NCBI RefSeq assembly: GCF_030272615.1
Contig: NC_081411.1
Span: 828,248,897-828,312,896, forward strand
Source: Cryptomeria japonica
Taxonomy: Eukaryota > Streptophyta > Pinopsida > Cupressales > Cupressaceae
Direction of reading: 5' to 3'
DNA: 64,000 nucleotides
Shown here: one piece after another, positions 34,787 through 45,329 of the stretch
Layout of the letters: each line of letters starts with the position of its first letter
Numbering within the stretch: the stretch's first letter is position 1
Notes under the pieces: generated by a model
Databases searched by the model: none
Told to the model about the DNA's origin: nothing
The model's input: only the letters and a program-made list of their open reading frames with translations
Made by a program: the position numbers and the translations under genes

Positions 34787-36609
34787 TGTTGCCCAGGAGA
34801 GAACAAGTCTCTCTCGGATCTAAGAAGTTTGGTCTGCCCCTTCATGTTGCTTGCTTCCTCAAGCAACTTCGGTATGTTTTTCCTTCCCCTCATACTCCCT
34901 TTAGTCACTTTAACAAGATTTGATTTAGTTTGTTTGATGGTCCTTGAATCCGTCTCCCCTACCTCTATCGACAACCCCAAAGAATCATCACTCAGGCCTT
35001 CTTCATCTTCAGACTCTAGCTCCGTTGAGTTCACGTAATCCTCCTTGATCGGGGAAACATGAATATCTTTGAACCTGCCTATCGTTACCTCTTCAATCTC
35101 TGTACCAGAGTCATAACTTAGGTTCACCAGTAGATTCCCCGTGATACCTACAACAGGTACCTCCATTCCGGGTCCCAAGGGAGGAGGCGGTGGGGGAGGA
35201 AAGGGAATCCCCACACCGCCTACTCTAGCTTGAGGTATAAGCACTGGGTCTGACTCCGAAATAAAGCCAATCGTTGGAATGAGACCTCCCCAAAGTGCTT
35301 CTCCACTTGCTGAAACCGCCTGGGTCTCCCCATCACATCCTGCAAGAAGCAAAACCTAATTCAATGTAGTCTCCCTTACAAAACCTATCCAATTTGCATC
35401 ATCGAAACAGACAACAGGAACAAAGGTCGTGGCTTGATCTACCAACTTAGACATCATTGTATTTTTAGAAAAAAACCATGGACACTTCAGGCCCACCCCT
35501 TTCTAAGATGCGTTGAGGGAATGTCGCACCCGATCTAACTACAGAGTCGAAGACAGGAGCCGAATCTGGGAGTATGGCATCCGAAACCACCTTTACACCT
35601 TCCAATGATGCTATCAATTGATCGTCCAGTACTCTATCTGCCCTGCCTTTGCCTTTCTGTCCTGCCATGCAATCAAACTCCTCATGCCCCCATTCTTTAT
35701 AGGACTTGTACTTCGCCATGATCTCTTCAACTTCTATCTCTTGCCTCCAAAAACCCTCAGGGGAGCGGATTTCAATGGCCTTGGGGAGCAAAGGGTGTGG
35801 TTTCCACATGATACAAACTGGAGCATACATATATGAGTCCAGTTTGTCAATGGCTTCATCAGATTTAATGAATCTCTTTAACTTATCGCCGATCACCTTG
35901 AAGACTTCCTCCTTCCAATATTCATACGGTAGTTTGTACAACCTAATCCAAACAGGGATCTCCTCAATGGAGGCTTGTCGGGGATCAAAGTTGGGGATCC
36001 ATTCTTTAATGTAGAACCCTACTCCCATCATCATGAAAGACCCATTATATATAATTCTAGATTTTTCAACTTCTAACCCAACAATGATTAAGAAGAAACC
36101 ATTAGTTAGGGTTTTAATCTCAAAGTGGCTCCCCCATTCCTTATCAACCCATTTCCTAGTCTTGGAAATAGCGGGCCAATCTCCTCCCCATTTCATGAAG
36201 AAATCTCTAGCACGCAAGACTTGAATCAATTCCTTCCAAGCCGGTGAATCAATATAGATGCTAATGGTTCTCTTATTTGTCATCATCAGTGCCTCCACCG
36301 TAATGGGATTCTTAGTAGCTGCTGGTTTTTTCTTCCACAACCACTCCTCAGTCTACTTTTTACTCCACTTAGGAAAATTCAGAATCCGAGAATGACCCCA
36401 TTTATTTTTGTCTGGCTCGAAAGAGAGTCTGGCTCACCAAAACTACCCCCGTCTCTCCTCCTATGGTCTGAGGGTTGCCGCTGAAAATGGTTTGCACGTG
36501 ATGGAAACCAGGGTTGTTGGTTATCCAAGTGCCTGGAGCCATCCTCCCAAGCTCGCGAATGAAACCCGCTGCCACCTACAAACCCTAGTCTCCTCCTGCG
36601 CTCCATCAA
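34783..36609 (-). pseudogene. LINE2 ORF1: DUF4283-type RNA-binding protein
   Basis: The first part (36609-36379) is an Arg/Ser-rich N-terminus starting MMERRRRLGF. After a frameshift the DUF4283 domain follows (36340 onward: SPAWKELIQVLRARDFF, LTNGFFLIIVGLEVEKSRII, EIPVWIRLYKLPYEYW, KPHPLLPKAIEIRSPEGFWRQ split over the domain end). A CCHC is only partly kept (YKEWGHEEFDC). Another shift joins the acidic C-terminal part (35352-34783; ESEDEEGLSDDSLGLS). The terminal TGA overlaps the ORF2 start (ATGA at 34786-34783). Confidence 0.85.
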
Positions 36610-36624
36610 CGTTCAAAAGTTATT

Positions 36625-36810
36625 TAAATTAATGGTTTGAACCAAGGATGTAAGCTCTACAGGCAAGAAGCCCCACTATTTCTCCAAGGTTCTCCCCAGG
36701 GTAAGGGTGCTCCATTTTTTACATGGTAGAGATGAATCCGTGGGGTTTGAACCTAGGTTGTAGGCACTACAGGCAAGAATCCTCACCATTTCACCAAAAC
36801 GTCATCCTCG
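36625..36810 (-). repeat. Two tRNA-like modules at the 5' end of LINE2
   Basis: On the minus strand two related modules follow each other: TGGTGAAATGGTGAGG... TTCTTGCCTGTAGTGCC... AGGTTCAAACCCC (about 36805-36735), and AGAAATAGTGGGG... TTCTTGCCTGTAGAGC... TGGTTCAAACC (about 36695-36630). Each has an A-box-like and a B-box-like segment. They lie between LINE2's ORF1 and its target-site copy at 36811, so by position they belong to the LINE2 insertion. Confidence 0.6.
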
Positions 36811-36821
36811 ATAATTATATG
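36811..36821. repeat. Target-site duplication of LINE2, right copy
   Basis: ATAATTATATG is identical to 29275-29285. Confidence 0.8.
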
Positions 36822-37235
36822 TATTTTATTGATATTCAAAACAAAGTACATAAGTTGTATCATTTATTCCACATCACAAAGAAACATTGCCAAGATTTGC
36901 TCCAAAACTGTCTACAGTTTGACAAGACATCAACCAAAACCCTACTCCCAGCTACCGATATTCTACCCTATACACCCATTTATACAATTTAATAGTTTAA
37001 AACATATAACAGTCGATTGGGTAACTACATAAACAAGCTTTAAACAAAAAACAATATTATTCTTTTAATTTCTTCATCATTGCTTTCAAAGGCCCATTAA
37101 CCCACTGGTTTTTCATCTCAAATCTTGCTTCTAGTTCTTCCTTTGGTGCCGCCTTCCTCTTTTATTTGGCTCGCTCTCATTCCTTTGCCTGTAGGTAATG
37201 AATCAATGATGCTCATCCTTGTTCATCCTCTATGG

Positions 37236-37588
37236 CTAGTGAATAAACAACATCAGTTGTTGAGGAGTCTTCTCATTTGTGCCCTTGGCCACCTCTACAA
37301 GAATAAACCTTGCCCTCAAAATTGCCCTTTCCAACATCGAATGCAAACCATACAACCAATCATTTTCCACACAACCCTTCAACACCCATTCAACATCTTC
37401 TTTCCTTTCAACCTCCAACTATACCTGTGTTTAGTCATCAAAAGCTCTTCACCTAGAAGGATTTCCATGATCTGAATGAAAATATCTTCATCAAATTTGA
37501 AAAGATTTTTCATTCTTTTCTTAGTGACTTTGCCCATAAATGCTAAATTTTGTTGCCTTGGCATAATCAAGAAGAATGTGCCCTCCAT
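37236..37588 (-). pseudogene. LINE4 ORF3 remnant
   Basis: The ATG at 37588 starts MEGTFFLIMPRQQNLAFMG, continuing with KRMKNLFKFDEDIF and LLGEEL. By eye about 19 of the first 49 positions match ORF3 of LINE2, including M-E, LAF-x-G, RM-x-N-x-F, DE-x-x-F and GEE. A frameshift near 37400 leads to a second open part (37418-37236: DVEWVLKGCVENDWLYGLHS). It starts 119 bp downstream of the RNase H stop, the same position as in LINE2. Confidence 0.55.
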
Positions 37589-37707
37589 ATTAAAATGCAG
37601 TCACCACCTATCCTCAATTATGAGCACCAAGTGCTATCCATGTCACATCACTCCACCACCACCTTTTCATTAATAGCTTCTAAAAAATGACGGTGTACCA
37701 TTCCAAC

Positions 37708-37942
37708 TTAGAGATCAAGCTCAAGATTATGATAATCTTCCACTGTAACTTTTTGTCGATCATCAAGAGTCATTGTCCATTTGGACAACCTATCTGCCAC
37801 ATCGTTCCTTGATCTCATCACATGCCCAACTTCAAATTCTTCAAAAGTTTCTAATAAATGCTTGGCAACGGTTATATATTTATTCAAATTCCAAGCATGT
37901 ATTTCGTCCTTTTTTATTGCATTAATAATAAACAAGAAATCA
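37708..37942 (-). pseudogene. LINE4 RNase H, C-terminal half
   Basis: FIINAIKKDEIHAWNLNKYI, LLETFEEFEVGHVMRSRNDVADRLSKW is the plant RVT_3 RNase H end, with the conserved R-x-x-N-x-x-AD-x-L block. The N-terminal half is at 46606-46909, separated by LINE3. Confidence 0.8.
37937..37942. repeat. Target-site duplication of LINE3, left copy
   Basis: AAATCA here and at 46606-46611 brackets LINE3. The right copy merges with the poly-A tail, so the true length is ambiguous. Confidence 0.5.
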
Positions 37943-38140
37943 CTAAAAAAATAAATAAAGCGAATGAGTCAAGCAAATTTGCCATCGCGATTTCCTCTGC
38001 AGAAATCTCCAGACCTTGATCAACAGAGGTGGTTTTTTGAACAAACCAAATATGCGCCCATGGTCTGCAACCCGGGGAATAGGGATCCCCTGCCTAAGGC
38101 TAATTCAGAATGGTAAGTGGTGAAACCTAGGAGGTTTCAC

Positions 38141-39859
38141 ATGGCAGCTATGAAAAACCCTCTGATGGCTGGAATTGGCGAGCAGAGTAAAATGAACAAC
38201 CGCTACCAAGGAGGCATTATGCCAGTCATCTCCAATAGGTTTAATCATTTGCAGAATCTCGAGGAAGGTTTCATAAAACCATCTCCTCAGGTCAGATCTC
38301 ATTCTGATAATGTTAGAAGCAGAGGAAATAAGAATTACAGAAGGTCGGTTGGTATTCAAACCAGACCTAGGTATTCTGAGGGTAAGGGAAAGAAATTTTT
38401 GATGCTTCCTAAACCCTCAAGGGCTAAGCCGGTCACAAATATGAACCCTAATTCAGATTTGGCAAATATTTTAGAGATTAATGATAATTTGGTTAAGAGG
38501 ATTCAACAATCTTGGAAGGCTTTTGAGGTTTTCGCTAGATGGCGGGGACTTGGCATTCCATCAGAGGCTATTGCAAAATGGTTCAAGTCCTCCTTCAAAT
38601 GGATAGTAAGTATAGTTATGTTAACTGAGGGTTTTTTGTATATTGATTATGGAAATTCGAGGCATAAGGAGGAATTCTTAATAGGCAAATCTCCAACTTT
38701 CAAAGGTTTTGATTTTATTTTTCTAGAATGGCAATCGGATTTTATCCCAAACAAATTGAAATATTTTAAGGTAGATAGACCAGTTATGATCCCTAACCTA
38801 TCAGTAGAATTAATGGACATAGAAATTATTAGGAAAATAGGTAATCACTTGGGTAAATTTGTAGATATTAGTGATAAAAATAGGAAATATTCAAACTGTG
38901 TAATGATAATTAACATGGATATTAGTGTTAAATCTTTAAGGCCCATTGAAATTAGAACAGGGGTGTCGTCTTTCCTTATCTACCCTGAATTTTATAAAGG
39001 GTTTCTGGATTTAGACCCTGCTCCCGATCCGATCTTGGAATTCCCCTCTTCTCAATCAAAACCTAGAATGATTCCTGAGGTAGACATCAATTTCAATATG
39101 GAGCAAGGAGGGTTTGTGATCAAGGAAGTCTCTTTGTCGACTAGGCAACCTGAGGAGGCAGAAGAGGGGGAAATTATAGCAGACCAAAGCAGGGATGATC
39201 GATTGATCCCCTCTTCTCTTCACACCCTTGAGGAAATTTCGTTGGATAAGCTAGGTAGACTGTGTATCTAGAGATACCCCTTGTCAAGAAGGGGGAACTT
39301 TCTCTGGCTTCTAAGGATGGGAAGGGTGGGGAGAAGGAAGCCCTTCCTCTTTCCTCTGATCAAGTTACTAGTTTGGATGGTAAGAGAAACTCTAATGGCT
39401 CTCCCCATTTGAGGGAAGGCCCCATTAGATAAAAAAGGGTTGATCAAGAGGAGGATCAAGCCCACAAAGAGGAAGAGGTAAATTGCATTATAAACTATTT
39501 ATGTGACTCAGTTACTGAGGAAATTATGGAGAAACTATTGTATGAAATAATAGACAAGGATGAGCTCAATCTTCAGAAAAATGTGCTTAGAAAAGAGATT
39601 TTGGGCTTCTCTTCCCCCCCCTGTGGTCTCAGACATGGAGGAACTTTTTTTAGATTTAGACAACAAGGAAAATGAAACCTTGGATATCGAACTCTGGGTA
39701 GATGACAAATATACTCAGGATTGTGCCAAGCTCTGCAAAAAGAGAGGTAGGAAATCCTTATTGGAGCTAAGAGCTAATGATGGTACTATAGAAGGTCAGG
39801 TTAAACTCACGAACATGTTTCATGTAGGGAAGGGGAAGCTCCTTCCCAAGGCATCATGA
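38141..39859 (+). pseudogene. LINE3 ORF1: DUF4283-type RNA-binding protein
   Basis: The first in-frame ATG is at 38141 (MAAMKNPLMAG); a GTG frame start lies upstream at 38117. The domain follows (about 38510-39000: WRGLGIPSEAIAKWFKSSF, LTEGFLYIDYGNSRHKEEF, VMIPNLSVELMDIEIIRKIG, SNCVMIINMDISVKSLRPIEI). The frame stops at 39271; the acidic tail continues in a second frame and returns to the first near 39615, beside a C8 run, to reach the final TGA at 39857-39859. That TGA overlaps the ORF2 ATG. The usual CCHC is not evident. Confidence 0.8.
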
Positions 39860-42800
39860 AAGTAGTTTCATGGAATTTTAGGGGTTTAAATACCCCTAAT
39901 GAACAAAGGATAGTAAAGCGTTGCCTATCCTCTTACAGTCTAGAATTAGCTCTATTACAAGAGACAAATTAGGGAATGAGGATTTAGCCTCCTTTGGCAA
40001 GTGATTAGTCTTTAGATAGATTAAAGGGGCTCCAGCCAATGGGGCCTCTTGAGGACTTGCTATAATATGGGACCCACGCAATATCCTCTTCTCACTTATG
40101 GAGTCACATAATAATTGGATGAGCGGGAGGGTTACTAGCCTGAAAAATGATCTAGATTTTGTCATTATTAATGTGTATGCGACAATCCTTAATGAGGATA
40201 AACAGAGAGTATGGGAGGAAATTGAGAATTTCATGGGCACCCTTAATCAGTTATGCATTTTAGGAGGGGACTTTAATGCAATTTTGCATCATCAAGAGAA
40301 GCGAGGAGACAGGTAAAAATTCTCGTGCTTCTCTTGACTTTGCAGATTGGATCCATCATCGTGGCATGATAGAAATCAATATGGTAAAGGAAGCCTTTAC
40401 CTTGAATAATTGAAGGTTAGGTTTTAGCAACATTGCAAAGAAACTTGATAGATTCTTTGTATTGGGTATTCTCATCAACTTTCCCTATACCTTGGATGCC
40501 TCTATTCTACATTTCTCAGGATTAGATCACTTCCCTATTCAACTTGGCATTCAGGGCGAGGTTGGCCCAAAAAGATGCCCTTTTAAATTTGAGAATATGT
40601 GGCTAAAGGACGTTAATATCCTTAAGCTTCTTAAGGAATGGTGGAATGCGGCCAAGGTTTCTGGGTCTAGGATCTACAAGGTTGTTAACAAACTTAAGAT
40701 TATTAAGCAAAATCTCATCCATTGGAATAAGGAGCACTTTGGCAATATTTTTGACAATAAGGTCCAAGTGGAAGTTGAGGTGGCAAAAGTTAATGAGAAA
40801 GTGATGAGACATGGGATGGATGAGGCCCCATTTTTGAGAGAAAAGGAACTCCTTGCGGATCATGAATCCATTCTTGCCAAAGAAGAAGTGTTTTGGAAAC
40901 AAAAATCTAGAGAGACTTGGTTGGAGGAGGGTGACAAGAACACCAAATTATTCCACAATAGTGTGAGGATGATAAGAGTCATTAACCATATCTCCAAGAT
41001 TAAGTTGAGTGATGGCTCTAAGGTGGCTAACCCTAAATTCATTGCGAAGGAGGTTGTAGATTTCTTTTCTCTTATTCTCAACACTGACTAGAGCCCTCAT
41101 GGCTATGTCCAGGACAAGTTTATTAAGTGTATACCAAAGCTTCTGAGTAAGGACCAAACCGATTCTCTAACTGCTAAATTTTCTTTAGTAGAAGTAGAAG
41201 CAACTCTTACGCAGATGAGCCCGGATAAATCCCCTGGGCCGGATGGCTTTCCAACTAGTTTCTTTCAAAAATGTTGACCCTTCTTAGGTGAGGAAGTGAT
41301 GACAACTCTTGAAGGGATGAGGAACTCAGGTAATATCCTCAAGGAAATCAATAACACTTTTTTGGTCCTTATCCCAAAAAAGGATAAACTTGAGTGTTTT
41401 GATGAGTTTTGACCCATAGCCTTGTGCAACACTATCTATAAGCTTTTTTCTAAAACTCTAGCTAGTAGGCTTCAGAAACTCCTTCCCTTGTTGATCAGTG
41501 AGGAACAGTCAGGTTTTGCTCCAGGAAGATCTATTTACGATGGGGTTTTTATAGCTCAGGAGGATATCCACTCTGTCCAAAAAAATGGAACTCCCAGTAT
41601 GCTCTTAAAGTTAGACATTAGGAAAGCATATGACAAGGTGAACTGGATATTTTTATGTAGATGCTTAGAAGCTTTTGGATTCCCCTATGCTTGGATTAAC
41701 TTGATTTTTGAATGTATCTCTACGCCTAATTTCTTAGTGCTGGTCAATGGTACCCCTGAAGGTTTTTTTAGCTCCTCTAGGGGTTTGAGGCCGGGAGATC
41801 CTTTATCCCCTTTTCTCGTCACCAATATGGCAGAATCCTTAGGGAGATCGATTTCTAGAGTTAGGGAGAACAATCAGATTGAGGAAATTGGAATTACCGG
41901 CAACCTTGACCCTATAACACATCAACAATTTGTGGATGACACTATATTATATGGGCTTAGTGATTTAGGTGAGGCTCATGTTTTTAAGCAAATCTTGGAC
42001 TCTTACTCTAAGGCCTCAGGTCAGGAAATCAATCTAGCTAAATCTGAAGTCTTCTTTTTCAACACTAAGTTAAGCTTACAAAAAGACATCTGTGGCATTC
42101 TGAATTTCAATCTAGGAAGTCTCCCCTGTAAGTATCTAGGTTTTACCTGGATCAGGGCTCTGGGTCGTCAAAACTGTGGGTTGGAGTAGTAGATAAGATT
42201 AGAAGCAGGGTAGCAACCTGGAAGGGTAAGTGGCTATCCTCTATGGGTAGAGATACTCTGGTCAAATTGGTTCTAGCTGCTATGCCCATCTATCAGCTAT
42301 CATGTTTTAACCTGCCCCATTTCAAAAAGGAAATTCTAAATAGACATCTAAGATCTTTATTTTGGCAAGGGGCGGAAGAGAAGAAACAGATCTCCCTTAT
42401 GGCCCGGGATAAGATCTGTAGGCCCAAATCAGCAGGGGGTATTGGGATTAAGAATATTAAGGTTCAGAGTAGGGCGTTAGGGGCCAAATTAGTATGGAGA
42501 ATGTTTAGATATCCTCATCTTAAGTGGTCCCAAATCCTTTACCATAAATATCTCCAAGGCAAGGACCATATGAGCCTCTTTAGGGACTCCTCCCCCCTGA
42601 GAGGCTCGCGTATTTGGAACTTTATGTTGGATTGTAGGAAGTTCATCTTAGACAAATTATCATGGAATCTGGACAAGGGTGATAAAGCCCCTTTCTGGTC
42701 TGACTCTTGGGGAGGTTTCCCAGTCCTTTAGCAAAAAGTTAACCTGGAATCATCGAGAGTAGTGCTAGAATTTGTTTGGGGTAGGTATGTTAAGGATTAC

Positions 42801-44035
42801 ATCATGCCTTCTGAGGGATACTTAGCCAAGGGATGGTCTTGGAGATTCAGGTGGACATCCCTGCAAGGGAGAAATTGTTGCTTCAAGACATCCTTAATAA
42901 GAGGATGGTCACTTTCGACTTAGGGTCATATACTCTTGTCTGGGATGGGTTGAAATCGGGAGAATATACCTCAAAATATGGTTATAATCTCCCCCTAAGT
43001 CAGCAACTCTCCTCTTCCACTTCTGTCCCTTCAACCTTATGTTTGGATAAGATATGTTTACCAAAGGTAGGATTGTTCTCATGGTTTTCTCTCCAGAATA
43101 AGATTTTAACAACATATAGATTCAGAAAGATGGGCTATGAAGGCCCTAGCAAATGCCCTTTATGTGAAGAGGTTGAAGAAGAGAAAGACCACATCCTTCT
43201 CAATTGTAATTATGCCTCTAAGTGTTGGCTTTGGTTGTGCAACAAATTAGGGTGGTACTCAACCTTTCCCAATACCATCCTTGGGATGTTTCAGACATGG
43301 ACAATCCTTTTCAAGAACTCCCTATATGGTGAGATATGAAACCTGGCCCCTTTTTTGGTTATTTGGGAACTCTGGAAGGAACGCAATAGGAGACTCTTTA
43401 AGGAGGAGAAGATGGAGTGGACCCTTCTGGTGAATAAAATAGAAGCCTCAATTGTGGAGACTCTAAATAGTAGAACTTCTAAATTTCCTTTTAATCTCTC
43501 AGAGATGACCTACTGAGATGAGAAGATGAGGGGGCTGTGGTTTGGTTTGAGGTTCCCTCCCTTTGTTGGAGATGGCAACTCTAACAAACAGGAGTTGAGA
43601 AAGGCCTGCAAGTGGAGAGCCCCTAAAAGGGCTTGGTTCAAGCTAAACTTTGATGGAGCTTCCCGAGGGAACCTAGGTCCTGCAGGTATCAGATGTTGTC
43701 TGCATGATGAGGGTGCGAGGGAACTGGCTAGGCTAGCAAAACCTATAAGGTTTGAATCCAATAACAAAGCTGAAATCTTAGCCCTAATTGAAGGTCTCCT
43801 TCTTTGTCAAAATAGGGGTATTCGTAAACTGGCTATTGAAGGAGACTCGGCCATTATTATCAATGGCCTTAGAAAAGGTTCTCTGCTTGATTGGAAGCTG
43901 CATGCACTCTTGTTTAGAGCTCTTGGTCTCCTTAAAGATTTCAAGAAAATGACCTTCAACCATATCTATAGAGAAGGAAACTCTAGGGCAGATGAATTAG
44001 CTAATGCAGGAGCTGATGGGCAGTTCATTAGTTAG
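39856..44035 (+). pseudogene. LINE3 ORF2: endonuclease, RT, zinc domain and RNase H
   Basis: The ATG at 39856 begins MKVVSWNFRGLNTPNEQR, with LLQETN, then a TAG. The endonuclease body is at 40098-40316 (FVIINVYATI, LGGDFNAILHHQEK) and 40462 onward (LDHFPIQLGI). RT is in 41160-42189: DKSPGPDGFP, EEQSGFAPGRSIYDGV, KLDIRKAYDKVNW, the catalytic FVDDTILYG and CKYLGF. After a shift come 42243-42731 (LRSLFWQGAEEKKQISLMARD) and the zinc domain (CPLCEEVEEEKDHILLNC, about 43150). RNase H (43526-44035) is intact as a domain: LNFDGASRGNLGPAG, NNKAEILALIEG, IEGDSAIIINGL and REGNSRADELANAGA. Confidence 0.9.
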
Positions 44036-44119
44036 GAGGGAGTACTCCTCCTCTATTTTAGCTAATTGGTTGGTTATCCCAGGCTTTTGGTGTTGTTCAG
44101 CTTGGCTTGGGGTCCCACT

Positions 44120-44157
<38 letters not shown>

Positions 44158-44859
44158 CTGAATTGTGGCCTTCCCCTTCTTCTGAAGGAGGTGAGTCTCT
44201 GCTACCTTAGGGGGCTAATCCTAAATCAAAGATGGAAGGAAGTGTTCCTATCATTGCTCTAAGCTGTGGTAGTTTAGTGAGCCTGTCTCTTAGCTCTCAG
44301 AATATATTTATGGTTCTCTGGTCTTTTTCGTGGAAAGCTTATTTTCATATATATGCATGGATATATATATGTATTAATATTCACATAGATATATCATACA
44401 CCAATAGGAATAAGAGATTATGGTGCTTTAAGAGTTAGAATTATCTTTTAAATTTTTTTATATTCTATATGTATTTTATAGCTATGATTTAGAGCATATT
44501 TATCTATGGCTTTTAGCCATATTTTAGAGGCATCTGATACCTTTTTGGGACATCTTTTGTCAGCAACTCCCCTCGATTAGTACCAACTTGGTGGCACACT
44601 TGTGGTGTTGATGGGACTTCCCTTACTGTGATAGCCAACAATTGCTTAGCAACCCATTTGTGTAGAGGCGACAGTATTAATTACCTTGATTCTGGAGATT
44701 GTTTCAATTGCATCTTGGCCCTTCGATCTCTGTCATCCATTAGTGTCTATCATCCCTCTTAGGCAAGATGAGCTGTATTTCATGATGCCTTTTAATACTA
44801 GTTCTATTTAAAGTTTTACTTGCTTAGGCTCTGGCTTATCTGATATTCTAGCAGCTCCT
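44036..44859 (+). other. LINE3 3' region upstream of ORF3
   Basis: Non-coding. It contains an uninterrupted run of 35 T (44123-44157) and AT-rich ATATATATGTATT sequence near 44350-44480. Confidence 0.6.
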
Positions 44860-45329
44860 ATGGATACCCATCTAAGATTAATAGGGCTCAAGCAACAAAT
44901 GGATTTTGTAGGAGAAATTAAGGAGGAGAGATTGAAAGGCATCCTGGTCTTTCCGAACCCGTGGTCATCAGGGCGGTCATGAAAATCCTTGAGAATGATT
45001 ATATTATGAATGAAAACCGCACCAGAGCCAATTCAGACATTGCCACAATGTTCTTGGCAGTGGCTATGCATTTTGAGAATGATAGGAATGTGGTAATGAA
45101 ACTTTGTAAAAATGTCTTCAAGAAGGAACTGCTTGGAGAATTGGACCAAGTGGTGGTTAATATTGATGAGGAGCTCTTTTCTCCGAAGCCTCATGACTAT
45201 GATATTCTCATTAAGATGAATAACCAGGTGCCTAGATACCCAATTCTGTCAATTAAGGATCCAATAGCCTTTGAAGCGCACAACCCAATTAGGCGAAGGA
45301 ATCTCTTCTTCCTTATGTGGTTTCTGTAG
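44860..45329 (+). pseudogene. LINE3 ORF3 remnant
   Basis: The ATG at 44860 starts MDTHLRLIGLKQQMDFVGE, continuing IKEERLKGILVF. A frameshift near 44960 leads into VVIRAVMKILENDYIMNENR then RANSDIATMFLAVAMHF and onward to 45329. The second part aligns with ORF3 of LINE2 through RAV, R-x-N-x-D and F-x-A-x-A. It lies downstream of RNase H on the same strand, as in LINE2 and LINE4. Function unknown; broken here. Confidence 0.5.

Larger units (their letters stand above)
29286..36810 (-). mobile_element. LINE2: full-length L1-type element with RNase H and a third ORF
   Basis: A 7.5-kb minus-strand insertion bounded by an 11-bp duplication, with nine T at its left end (poly-A tail). In order it has a 5' region with two tRNA-like modules, ORF1 (36609-34783), ORF2 (34786-30560; endonuclease, RT, zinc domain, RNase H), a separate ORF3 (30227-29808) and a 3' untranslated region ending CCGGTTATCAATT plus A run. 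ORF1 and ORF2 are broken by frameshifts and stops; ORF3 is intact. Confidence 0.85.
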
